From NCBI GenBank assembly GCA_021159425.1, contig JAGGRU010000231.1:1-5937 (forward strand): a DNA stretch of 5,937 nt. Reading direction: 5' to 3'. Made by a program: the position numbers and the translations under genes. The notes under the pieces were generated by a model that saw only the letters and a list, made by a program, of their open reading frames with translations, did no database searches and was not told the DNA's origin. The stretch is from Sulfurovum sp. GTDB lineage: Bacteria > Campylobacterota > Campylobacteria > Campylobacterales > Sulfurovaceae. Of this stretch, positions 1-5,937 are shown one piece after another. Within the stretch, counting starts at the first letter, position 1. The number at the start of each line of letters is the position of its first letter.

Positions 1-140
1 AAAAAAGCATAATATTAAAAAAACTTAGTTTTGTGCGTTTGCTACATAATATCGTAATTTTATAAGGTTTTCATTGTCTTATAAATAAAATGTAGGTTAT
101 TCAAACTTTACTTCATAAGGAACCCCTCTTGTAAACTAGT
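1..140. other. Non-coding AT-rich flank downstream of the operon
   Basis: No open frame of useful length or recognisable RNA gene is visible. The stretch lies downstream of the last operon gene and is strongly AT-rich. It contains an 8-bp inverted repeat (59-66 with 78-85) and part of a 14-bp palindrome (131-144), listed separately. The one hairpin near a T-run on the minus strand (AAAAC, loop TAA, GTTTT, roughly 20-34) has a stem with only one G-C pair, so I do not call it a terminator. What lies to the left of the window is unknown. Confidence 0.6.
59..85. repeat. 8-bp inverted repeat with 11-nt spacer
   Basis: TTTATAAG at 59-66 is the exact reverse complement of CTTATAAA at 78-85, with 11 bases between. 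The arms are almost entirely A/T and no T-run follows the minus-strand copy, so it is a poor intrinsic terminator. It could be a weak mRNA 3'-end hairpin, a protein-binding site, or chance in AT-rich DNA. Confidence 0.3.
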
Positions 141-144
141 TTAC
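131..144. repeat. Perfect 14-bp palindrome over the last stop codon of the operon
   Basis: GTAAACTAGTTTAC is its own reverse complement. It covers the TAA stop (141-143) of the barrel gene and ten bases beyond. As RNA it would fold to a 5-bp stem with a CUAG loop. On the minus strand it is followed by a G-rich stretch rather than a U-run, so it does not fit a normal rho-independent terminator. Confidence 0.45.
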
Positions 145-995
145 CTAAACCAATTAACAAGTTCATTTTTCATAACAGGAGCAATATTGATTCCAATCAT
201 AAAATCAGGCCCAAAGTCATCTGCTTTTTCAATAAAGTAATTGGCCTCAATCGCAAACTTCCATGGTCTTCCGTTAAAAATGACTGTTTTACCCACTCCA
301 AGATTCAGAGGGATAGTTGCTTGATCTGTTTCGTGATCATAAGTTAAGATAGGTCCACTGGCGATACTCCAACCACCACCGGGGAGATACACTGCAAAGA
401 ACTGAGCAGTCGTTAAAGAAATATCATTCTCTCCTGAACCTGCAAATGACCATTGATGGTTGATAAACCCACCTACTATAGATTTTTCACCCATATATCC
501 TAGCTGAAATCCTGGACCTGCAGTCCATTTATCAAGACCTAAAGCATCATCTGTAGCAGTAGGGATAGTGATACTCCCACCATAAGATGAATACCAACCA
601 CCTTTAGCCGCTTTACCATATTGGAAATCAAAAACCATATCTGCCAGTCCAAAAGTAGAATCATACTCTTGTGTGTTTAGATCAAAAGTAGGCTGGTTAA
701 AAACCAAAGGCACAGCAGGTCTTACCCAAAGGGTATGTTCTTCATCTATGGGAAAAGGCAAGGTAGGTTGGAGATTGATTATAAATTTATCTTGAGAGTC
801 TGCATTGAATAAAGAGCCTTCAAAAGCCGTATATTGTAACTCAAACTTTACACTCGTAAGTGGTGTATTTGGATTAGCTAGTTCTTTGGCTATCTCTTCG
901 GCAGATTTACCGTTGATGGTATCTGCTGATAAAAGTAACTGAGGACTTAGCCCCATCCATACACAAAGGGCTACTTTAGACAATGATTGCTTCAT
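141..995 (-). CDS. Outer-membrane beta-barrel, 'neuromedin U'-type putative channel
   Basis: This 284-residue protein begins with a Sec-type signal peptide (basic MKQSLSK, hydrophobic core to about residue 23, likely cut after LLLSA). Next comes a short helical segment (SAEEIAKELANP, 31-42), then alternating aromatic and hydrophobic strands. Family landmarks I recognise are LQPTLPFPI (75-83), FGLADM (115-120), IPTATDDALG (144-153), KWTAGPG (156-162) and NHQWSFAG (179-186). These match a family of bacterial outer-membrane barrels widely mislabelled 'neuromedin U' and related to the Phenol_MetA_deg transporter-like group; transport is inferred from the fold, not shown. It is the last gene of the operon, and its ATG overlaps the upstream stop (TAATG). 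With no good Shine-Dalgarno visible, translational coupling is likely. Its company suggests a surface channel serving the two periplasmic DUF1254 proteins. Confidence 0.8.
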   Translation of the reverse strand: MKQSLSKVALCVWMGLSPQLLLSADTINGKSAEEIAKELANPNTPLTSVKFELQYTAFEGSLFNADSQDKFIINLQPTLPFPIDEEHTLWVRPAVPLVFNQPTFDLNTQEYDSTFGLADMVFDFQYGKAAKGGWYSSYGGSITIPTATDDALGLDKWTAGPGFQLGYMGEKSIVGGFINHQWSFAGSGENDISLTTAQFFAVYLPGGGWSIASGPILTYDHETDQATIPLNLGVGKTVIFNGRPWKFAIEANYFIEKADDFGPDFMIGINIAPVMKNELVNWFR

Positions 996-997
996 TA
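993..997 (-). promoter_or_regulatory. TAATG stop/start overlap (translational coupling)
   Basis: On the minus strand the TAA stop of the second DUF1254-like gene (997-995) shares its final A with the ATG (995-993) of the barrel gene. No purine-rich ribosome binding site sits at the usual distance, so the barrel is probably translated by ribosomes finishing the upstream gene. This ties the two products together in amount. Confidence 0.7.
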
Positions 998-2071
998 CTT
1001 CATAAACTCTTTAGTCATTTTAGCAGTAATGGCATCTGCAAAAGCAAATGTTTCATTTTTATCTTTTGGATAGTAACATCTAAGTACTCCTGTCCACATT
1101 TTACCTCTTGGTGTTCTTACAACATTCGTAAGACCATTTTCAGGCTCTCCAGATGCTAAGAAATTGACTGTGATTGAACCATCTTTATTAGCAATCATAT
1201 CATCAGAGTTAATAGCATAATTTATAGTAGCAATATATCCGTTAGCATTATAAATGGTAAAAGAGAAAAATCCTTTTTTGTCATAATGCAAGTTAGGTTT
1301 TTGTATCGTCACAGACTGTCTCTCACCCTTGGCAGCAAATGCAGAATAGACAGCATTTTTCCCAGACAATGCACCCCAACCCACAGCGATAACAGTTCGT
1401 GCTGCTTCAGGGTCTCTCTCTGCCATTGTTCCAAAGCCATTTTTAACCATATCTTTTTTAGGATTTTCTGCAAAGTCTTTAAGAATTTTATATTTCACTT
1501 TATCAAGTGTGCTAAAGTCATACTTCACTGTAGAAACAAAAGGTTCAGATGATTTGTAAGTAATAGAAATATTGTCTTGAGCTTTATGAGCTTTAGCAAA
1601 CATCTCTTTTTCATCAAGTTCTCTCAACAAACCTGTTCTAATAATAACATAGGCATGATGACCTTCTGTAAGCATACTTTCGTCAATTGTAACTGTTCCT
1701 GCACCCATTAAAGTTTTAATCTCACTATGGTTAGGGTCTAGCACTTCAATATTTTGAAAACCATCATACTCTTTAGTCGTAACGGTAGCACCACCCTTAA
1801 CATCAAGAATAATTCTCGTATATAAAGTATCACTATTCATTCTAATAACATCTTGATTGTCTGCATTTACAAATACTCTTAAAGGTCTAATCGTATTTAC
1901 TTTACCTGCTAAACCAATCTCTTTAATATACGCTCTTGCAGAATCTGCGTGTATAAAGTTCTCATTGGTAACGACTACACCGTTTGTTGTTGTAGTTGCC
2001 TCTGATGCAAATGACACATAAGGGATAGCAGAGAGTAACAATGCTCCTACTATAAAGTTTCTTCTTTTCAT
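995..2071 (-). CDS. Exported DUF1254/DUF1214-like protein, short paralogue with Tat-like signal
   Basis: The product has 358 residues. Its N-terminus MKRRNFIVG, followed by a hydrophobic run ending VSFA, resembles a twin-arginine signal peptide, with likely cleavage after residue 22; a Sec route remains possible. A DUF1254-type segment spans roughly 40-150 and contains the signature NSDTLYTR (79-86). A DUF1214-like segment near the C-terminus has FFSFTIYN (268-275), DGSITVNF (297-304), a conserved-looking Trp326 and CYYP (332-335). It is some 170 residues shorter than its neighbour, mostly in the middle, but has the same domain order, so the two are distant paralogues. No catalytic mechanism is established for the family that I know of. 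The start is supported by AGGAAAA just upstream, and the stop overlaps the next gene. Confidence 0.8.
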   Translation of the reverse strand: MKRRNFIVGALLLSAIPYVSFASEATTTTNGVVVTNENFIHADSARAYIKEIGLAGKVNTIRPLRVFVNADNQDVIRMNSDTLYTRIILDVKGGATVTTKEYDGFQNIEVLDPNHSEIKTLMGAGTVTIDESMLTEGHHAYVIIRTGLLRELDEKEMFAKAHKAQDNISITYKSSEPFVSTVKYDFSTLDKVKYKILKDFAENPKKDMVKNGFGTMAERDPEAARTVIAVGWGALSGKNAVYSAFAAKGERQSVTIQKPNLHYDKKGFFSFTIYNANGYIATINYAINSDDMIANKDGSITVNFLASGEPENGLTNVVRTPRGKMWTGVLRCYYPKDKNETFAFADAITAKMTKEFMK

Positions 2072-2075
2072 ATTT

Positions 2076-2083
2076 TTCCTTTT
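2076..2083 (-). promoter_or_regulatory. Ribosome binding site of the short DUF1254 gene
   Basis: The minus strand reads AAAAGGAAAAAT directly before the ATG at 2071-2069, giving an AGGA core about five bases upstream of the start. It lies in the 32-bp gap between the two DUF1254 genes, which holds no hairpin, so the genes are probably co-transcribed. Confidence 0.6.
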
Positions 2084-2103
2084 ATTTTTAAATTGTTGTA
2101 GAA

Positions 2104-3684
2104 CTATTTAATCTCTTCAATATCGCCAAGTTTCCACGACTTATCAAACCAAGGTTTAAGAGGTCCGTAGAAACGGAAAAGTGTAAACCATCCTTTACTA
2201 GCTTCTGTTTGAATCCAATTTGCTTCGTGTCCTTTTGGTGCAGTAGGACCAAAGTATAAATCAACTGAACCATCTTCATTGTAATCAAGCTTAGCAATCT
2301 TATTATTGATACTAGGGTAAGGTTGGTCAGTTTGAAGTTCTGAACGCGTTTGAGGGTCATACAATACCACAGACCAGAAGTCTTTTGCAGGAACATTTGC
2401 AGGGACATGAAGCTTATAGTTTTTAGAACCATCTAAATATTTTTTCTCTTTATCTTTCAGTGCAAAAGCATAATTAGACCCAATCCCAGGGATTTGTAAA
2501 ACCATTGCAGGCGTATTTACAGTAGCTAGATAAAAATACATTGTTCTTGCATCTAAATTTCGTCCACTCATCCCATCACCATTGAGCCATCTATAATCTC
2601 CACCCACAAAACCTTGAATCCACTGTCTGTCTTCTGTCACATAGGCATTCATAGAGTCTCTAGGAGCAAAAGCGATAGTTCTAGCTGTTGCATTGGCAAT
2701 AGCCATGGAATCTGTCAAGATTTTAGTCATTCTCTCATCAGGGTTAAACTCTTTACCTTTGATAATACCAATAGACGCTGCTTGACCACGAAGCTCAGGT
2801 GATAGACACCCAATAGGCTCTTTTTGAATCATATGGTCTATCTCTTTATAGAACTCAAAGTTATTTGCATGTACTGTATTCATTACTTCTTTAGAAAAGT
2901 TAAAGTGTTCCATTTTAGGTGGATTTTTTGCTTGTGAAAGTGGATAAATTTTAAGTCCCTCTTTCCACATGTTAACAGCTGCATTAGGTTTTCCATCTAC
3001 TAAGAACCCTCTTAGAATCAACCAGTTATTGTAAGATCTTGATTGTGCTATCCAGACATCTCTCTCTTCTCCACCTATCATTGCCTTAACTGAAGTGTTG
3101 TCTTTAAAGGTATTAGGAGTAGGTTTTAACTCACCCTCATACTCAGGTGGTAAGATAACATACGTACCACCTTTTTTTCTATCTGGTCCTGGAGCCCCCA
3201 TATCGACTACAAATCTAAAAAAGGCATCATTAAGTGTACCAGGTCCTGCACCAGCAGGAATTTCTACTACTGTTACACCATCTTTTTCTAAGTCTAACAT
3301 CGCAGCAGCATACACGGTATCAGTATTTCCTGTCAAGAAAATAGGATTAGAGTCAAGTAGTGTATCAACTATCATCACTTTATTTGAACTATCAACACCG
3401 AGTCTAGCCATACCAGCTCTCATTGCCTCCACCGAACCAGCAGGAACAAAGTTTAGAAAGACATCTACACCACGCATGGTATCAAGATTGTCATAGACTT
3501 TTTGCACTGTTGCATCTGTGGGTCTACCATCAACGAAATTTAAGTCTCCAATACTTGTTTCTACTTTATTTGGCGTCATGATTGCATCAGGGATTTTGTT
3601 GTTAAATCCTGGGGTTGGAGCCTCTTTTGCAGAGAGACTTAATGTTAATGCCAATATGGCACTGAGTGTGACTAGTTTATTCAT
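2104..3684 (-). CDS. Exported DUF1254/DUF1214 domain protein, full length
   Basis: The product has 526 residues with a Sec-type signal peptide (MNKLVTLSAILALTLSLSA, probably cut after residue 19), so it should act in the periplasm. The N-terminal DUF1254 domain lies at roughly 65-190, with DVFLNFVPA (74-82) and the signature NTDTVYA (120-126). A linker rich in Trp, Arg and Tyr follows. The DUF1214 domain occupies about 400-515, with FWSVVLYD (436-443), DGSVDLYFGP (471-480), NWIQT (489-493) and FRFYGP (503-508). Length and domain order match complete members of this family. Such proteins are predicted beta-rich and have no agreed enzymatic role known to me. It is the first gene of the operon, with an AAGGA ribosome site upstream and an AraC-type regulator transcribed divergently, which suggests inducible expression. 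Confidence 0.88.
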   Translation of the reverse strand: MNKLVTLSAILALTLSLSAKEAPTPGFNNKIPDAIMTPNKVETSIGDLNFVDGRPTDATVQKVYDNLDTMRGVDVFLNFVPAGSVEAMRAGMARLGVDSSNKVMIVDTLLDSNPIFLTGNTDTVYAAAMLDLEKDGVTVVEIPAGAGPGTLNDAFFRFVVDMGAPGPDRKKGGTYVILPPEYEGELKPTPNTFKDNTSVKAMIGGEERDVWIAQSRSYNNWLILRGFLVDGKPNAAVNMWKEGLKIYPLSQAKNPPKMEHFNFSKEVMNTVHANNFEFYKEIDHMIQKEPIGCLSPELRGQAASIGIIKGKEFNPDERMTKILTDSMAIANATARTIAFAPRDSMNAYVTEDRQWIQGFVGGDYRWLNGDGMSGRNLDARTMYFYLATVNTPAMVLQIPGIGSNYAFALKDKEKKYLDGSKNYKLHVPANVPAKDFWSVVLYDPQTRSELQTDQPYPSINNKIAKLDYNEDGSVDLYFGPTAPKGHEANWIQTEASKGWFTLFRFYGPLKPWFDKSWKLGDIEEIK

Positions 3685-3690
3685 TTCTTT

Positions 3691-3695
3691 TCCTT
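3691..3695 (-). promoter_or_regulatory. Ribosome binding site of the operon's first gene
   Basis: AAGGA on the minus strand lies six bases before the ATG at 3684-3682. It is the strongest Shine-Dalgarno sequence in the window and supports that start codon, which also begins a clean signal peptide. Confidence 0.7.
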
Positions 3696-3708
3696 CGTAT
3701 TTCTAGAG

Positions 3709-3744
3709 ATTTTATAGTTTAGCTAAAACATATTTTCTTGTCTA
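3709..3744 (-). promoter_or_regulatory. Candidate promoter of the DUF1254 operon
   Basis: Reading the minus strand, TAGACA (3744-3739, five of six matches to TTGACA) is followed after 17 bases by TAAACT (3721-3716, four of six matches to TATAAT). Immediately downstream is TATAAAAT (3716-3709), a better -10 on its own but 22 bases from TAGACA. Either would start transcription shortly before the ribosome site at 3695. A weak -10 and -35 would suit activator dependence. Which hexamers are used cannot be decided from the sequence. Confidence 0.4.
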
Positions 3745-3751
3745 TCTAAAA
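3709..3751. promoter_or_regulatory. Direct-repeat candidate operator for the AraC-family regulator
   Basis: Two copies of a 20-bp element, 3709-3728 and 3732-3751, match at 16 of 20 positions with a 23-bp offset. The core is GTTTAGCTAAAA (3717-3728) against GTCTATCTAAAA (3740-3751). Tandem direct half-sites about two helical turns apart are the usual target of AraC-family dimers. The copies overlap the likely -35 and -10 regions of the DUF1254 operon and precede the regulator's own start. The first copy also contains the perfect palindrome TTTAGCTAAA (3718-3727). Binding by the adjacent regulator is inferred. Confidence 0.45.
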
Positions 3752-3761
3752 AACGAAATAC

Positions 3762-4781
3762 ATGCGTTATAATGTAAACATGAATGAAAATAATAATACA
3801 TCCCAAGCATTTTCTTTAAAAAAAGGTTTCTTTGCACAAGAAATTTATGATGATTATCATTCAATGGATGAAAGTGCTTCAGATAATTGGGGTTATAAAT
3901 GCACCTATCAACTGCTGCCACATGGCTTAAACGGTGAACATAAATTTTTACAACTTGATACGATGCAACTCTCTTACGCTAGAAGACCGGGAGGCATGAT
4001 GCATGATACCTCTACTGCGAAGGGAAGTATAGTTATAGCAACTATTGAGGAAGTAGCAGACAAAGCATGTTTTGACAGAATGAAACTACAATCTGGAGAT
4101 ATACTGTTCTTTGATGACGCTAAACCTTTTAATCTCATGAGTAATGATACTTTCAATTTTTCTGTTATAAGTATTCAGAAAAACTCCCTTGGAAAATTAT
4201 TGCCACTCTTTAACAAAGCACTGAATCACAGGCTAAAAGACAAAGATAACAAGCTTTCAATATTACTGTATAAAACTTGGAAAGAATTCACGGAAAAGAA
4301 CTCTGAACCAAATTATAAAGAGGCTGAAAAAGCTATAGTTAAACAAATAGAAACTTTCTTAGAAAATCAAACCCTCATTCCCTCTACACTCACAAGAGGA
4401 GAAGAGATTGCACTTGCCATTCGTGATCAGGTTTATAATCATATGGATGGAAATGTAAGTATAGGCAAGTTTGCCAAGCAGTATGAAGTGAGTGAAAAAA
4501 CACTGCAAACAAGTTTTAAATCACTTTTTGGATTTACGCCAAAACATTTTATAAGACAACTTAAACTCAACCTTATTCACAATGAACTGAAAGAGAGTAA
4601 TCCTATGCAAGGTACTGTCTCAAAAATTGCATTAAAATGGGGTTTTAAACATATGGGTCAATTTTCACATTATTATACAGAGCTATTCGGGGTAAATCCT
4701 TCTCAGACACTCAAAACAGATTATCAGATAAGTACACCTATTGCAAACTCTTGTATTAGAAGACAAGAAGAGATCATTTAA
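3762..4781 (+). CDS. AraC-family transcriptional regulator
   Basis: The product has 339 residues. The N-terminal half (about 15-200) is a probable effector-sensing domain of beta-rich character, with segments such as GSIVIATIEE (88-97) and SGDILFFDDA (111-120); I cannot name its ligand. The C-terminus (about 214-319) is a clear AraC/XylS DNA-binding domain. Its first helix-turn-helix is around 232-253 (IGKFAKQYEVSEKTLQTSFK) and its second around 284-309, with KIALKWGFKHMGQFSHYY and the family's closing LFGVNPSQTL. It is cytoplasmic and divergent from the DUF1254 operon, so it probably controls that operon and perhaps itself. The start is uncertain: ATG at 3762 gives the longest frame, while ATG at 3780 gives 333 residues. 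Neither has a Shine-Dalgarno sequence. The divergence and domain layout resemble EutR-like members, but no specific name is justified. Confidence 0.88.
   Translation: MRYNVNMNENNNTSQAFSLKKGFFAQEIYDDYHSMDESASDNWGYKCTYQLLPHGLNGEHKFLQLDTMQLSYARRPGGMMHDTSTAKGSIVIATIEEVADKACFDRMKLQSGDILFFDDAKPFNLMSNDTFNFSVISIQKNSLGKLLPLFNKALNHRLKDKDNKLSILLYKTWKEFTEKNSEPNYKEAEKAIVKQIETFLENQTLIPSTLTRGEEIALAIRDQVYNHMDGNVSIGKFAKQYEVSEKTLQTSFKSLFGFTPKHFIRQLKLNLIHNELKESNPMQGTVSKIALKWGFKHMGQFSHYYTELFGVNPSQTLKTDYQISTPIANSCIRRQEEII
3768..3773 (+). promoter_or_regulatory. Consensus -10 hexamer just inside or before the regulator start
   Basis: A perfect TATAAT lies between the two candidate ATG codons of the AraC-family gene. 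Transcription from it would be expected to begin six to seven bases after its last T, which is at or next to the ATG at 3780. This would give a leaderless message and fits the lack of a Shine-Dalgarno sequence. No convincing -35 is present at 17 bp (3745-3750 is TCTAAA), so the call is tentative. Confidence 0.3.
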
Positions 4782-4852
4782 TTCTTGATATTACTATTCA
4801 TATTTGGAGATAAAGGTAAGGTTTTGAATCAGAAATCTTTGGATAATGAAAT
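4782..4852. other. Convergent intergenic gap, no clear terminator
   Basis: The regulator (plus strand) and the DUF1882-like gene (minus strand) end facing each other across 71 AT-rich bases. I found no G-C-containing hairpin with a T-run on either strand. The only symmetry is the trivial palindrome AATTTAAATT at 4850-4859, which overlaps the DUF1882 stop. Confidence 0.5.
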
Positions 4853-5350
4853 TTAAATTGCTTTATATGGCAGAGTAACGATATTATAAGCCTCTGGTAA
4901 AGAAGCAGAGGGTAAACATTTCCATTTTTTAGTCAGCTTTTGTTTAAGTGCAAGAGAAAGTGCTTGAAGTTGTAAGTCTGCTTCTTGAAGTGTAATATTG
5001 TCTACCTCTATAAAGACCTGTACTTTCTCTTCATCTTTACCTTGATAGATGTGATAATTGTCTATTTTTAGGGTATGAAAAAGATGTTTCACGAGATGGT
5101 AAAACCTTTGGTGTTCTTCACCTTTGTATTCGAGAACTAAATAGTTTGTACGATCATTTTTAAGAAGGGGAATGGCAATGATGAATTGTCTATCGAGATG
5201 TTGGTCTAAAAGTAGGGGAGTTAATGCTTCGTTTATGCGTTCAAATTTGGCATAAAAGGTACGATTGTCGAACTGTATCTGTTCGACGATCGAAGGACGT
5301 TTAATGTAGTAATGATCTGTCGTAAATTCTAAATCAAAAACTTTAATAAT
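4853..5350 (-). CDS. DUF1882-like protein downstream of glyA, no canonical start codon
   Basis: The minus-strand frame is open from the TGA at 5374-5372 down to the TAA at 4855-4853, giving about 165 residues if begun at ATT 5350. It carries what I recall as DUF1882 features: DHYYIKR (12-18), RTFYAKFERINEALTPLL (30-47), RFYHL (82-86) and, near the end, KKWKCLPSASLPEAYNIVTL. The family is of unknown function, restricted to Campylobacterota as far as I know, and typically sits next to glyA, as here. No ATG, GTG or TTG occurs in frame until GTG at 5092, which would discard the most conserved half. Possible explanations are initiation at ATT (5350 or 5347), a one-base frameshift relative to an ATG at 5375-5373 overlapping the glyA end, or decay. 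From memory, relatives continue beyond the LPYK motif where this one stops. Confidence 0.65.
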   Translation of the reverse strand: MIKVFDLEFTTDHYYIKRPSIVEQIQFDNRTFYAKFERINEALTPLLLDQHLDRQFIIAIPLLKNDRTNYLVLEYKGEEHQRFYHLVKHLFHTLKIDNYHIYQGKDEEKVQVFIEVDNITLQEADLQLQALSLALKQKLTKKWKCLPSASLPEAYNIVTLPYKAI

Positions 5351-5355
5351 TCGAC

Positions 5356-5937
5356 CTAGTAGATTGATTTTTCATAAATGATGAAATCTTGTGCAAGTAC
5401 TTTCATCTCATCTTTGATCTTTGCATGTAGATCATGGTCATTCACAGAGTCAAGAACATCAGCGATCTTGTTTGCGATGATCTCAAACTCTTTTTCTTTC
5501 ATACCACGGGAAGTTAGTGCAGGTGAACCAATACGTACACCCGAAGTCACAAATGGAGATCTTGTTTCACCAGGAACTGTGTTTTTGTTTACGGTGATAC
5601 CTGCTGCACCCAATGCTGCATCGGCATCTTTACCGGAGAAGTCTTTGTCTAAAAAAGAAACCAATACAAGGTGATTGTCTGTACCACCGGAAACTACATC
5701 ATACCCTCTTGCTACAAGTACTTCAGCCAATTTGGCAGCATTTGCCTTTACCTGTTTTGCATGTGTTTTCCATTCGTCTGAAAGATTATATTTGAAACCT
5801 ACAGCTTTGGCTGCGATGACATGTACAAGTGGTCCACCCTGAAGTCCAGGGAAAATAGCTGAATTGATCTTTTTGGCTACATCTTCATCATTTGTCATGA
5901 TCATACCACCGCGAGGTCCTGCAAGTGTTTTGTGTGT
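5356..5937 (-). CDS. glyA: Serine hydroxymethyltransferase, C-terminal part (cut by window edge)
   Basis: GlyA is a cytoplasmic PLP enzyme interconverting serine and glycine while passing a one-carbon unit to tetrahydrofolate. The 193 codons present begin at the edge with [11 protein letters not shown], which contains the PLP-binding lysine of the classic TTTHKTL motif. [17 protein letters not shown] follows, then the [16 protein letters not shown] region and [20 protein letters not shown], whose arginine in the GVRIG motif corresponds to the substrate-carboxylate-binding residue of characterised SHMTs. It ends SIY with a TAG stop at 5358-5356. Roughly 225 N-terminal residues lie beyond position 5937; ATG 5904 is internal, not a start. 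The fragment looks intact. The DUF1882-like frame begins within a few bases of its stop, so the two are probably co-transcribed. Confidence 0.96.
   Translation of the reverse strand, partial: THKTLAGPRGGMIMTNDEDVAKKINSAIFPGLQGGPLVHVIAAKAVGFKYNLSDEWKTHAKQVKANAAKLAEVLVARGYDVVSGGTDNHLVLVSFLDKDFSGKDADAALGAAGITVNKNTVPGETRSPFVTSGVRIGSPALTSRGMKEKEFEIIANKIADVLDSVNDHDLHAKIKDEMKVLAQDFIIYEKSIY

Noticed and set aside
20..34. Possible terminator hairpin AAAAC-TAA-GTTTT on the minus strand
   Set aside because: The stem is five pairs with only one G-C pair and lies over 100 bases past the operon end; AT-rich DNA gives such matches often.
2088..2432. A 114-codon minus-strand frame overlapping the end of the long DUF1254 gene
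   Set aside because: It is an out-of-frame shadow of the DUF1214 domain, which is clearly coded in the other frame; no recognisable motif.
3095..3496. A 133-codon plus-strand open frame opposite the long DUF1254 gene
   Set aside because: It lies wholly inside the strongly supported minus-strand gene, has no family resemblance or ribosome site, and its composition follows the reverse complement of that gene.
5093..5350. The idea that the gene at 4853-5092 is a complete 79-residue protein starting at GTG
   Set aside because: The same frame stays open for about 90 more codons upstream and carries the most recognisable family motifs there, so the GTG is almost certainly internal.
1..5937. CRISPR arrays, tRNA or rRNA genes, insertion sequences, attachment sites
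   Set aside because: No regularly spaced repeats, no cloverleaf or rRNA-like stretch, no transposase or integrase frame, and no paired terminal repeats were seen.

Overview
The window is AT-rich, about six kilobases long, and looks chromosomal from a Campylobacterota (epsilonproteobacterial) species. The best evidence is the right end: the C-terminal half of glyA (serine hydroxymethyltransferase) followed directly, on the same strand, by a DUF1882-like gene, a pairing I recall from Campylobacter, Sulfurimonas and Sulfurovum. A Sulfurovum-like host is my guess from overall protein style and cannot be proven here.

Left and centre (about 141-3684, minus strand) hold a three-gene operon read right to left. 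The first gene encodes a 526-residue exported DUF1254/DUF1214 protein. The second, 32 bp on, encodes a shorter 358-residue DUF1254/DUF1214-like paralogue whose signal peptide starts with a twin-arginine motif. The third encodes a 284-residue outer-membrane beta-barrel of the type often mislabelled 'neuromedin U'; its ATG overlaps the previous stop (TAATG). Divergent from the operon, at 3762-4781 on the plus strand, is an AraC-family regulator. The 77-bp intergenic region carries an imperfect 20-bp direct repeat offset by 23 bp. That is the geometry expected of an AraC-type operator, and it overlaps the likely operon promoter.

The simplest reading is an AraC-controlled cell-envelope module: two periplasmic DUF1254 proteins plus an outer-membrane channel. 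The substrate or ligand is not visible in the sequence, and the biochemical role of DUF1254/DUF1214 proteins is not settled to my knowledge. This is the candidate under-described system in the window.

Right end (4853-5937, minus strand): the DUF1882-like gene and truncated glyA. The DUF1882 reading frame has no ATG, GTG or TTG in its N-terminal half, so it either uses a rare start, carries a one-base frameshift, or is decaying. The AraC and DUF1882 genes converge on a 71-bp gap with no clear terminator. The leftmost 140 bases hold no gene, only small AT-rich inverted repeats.
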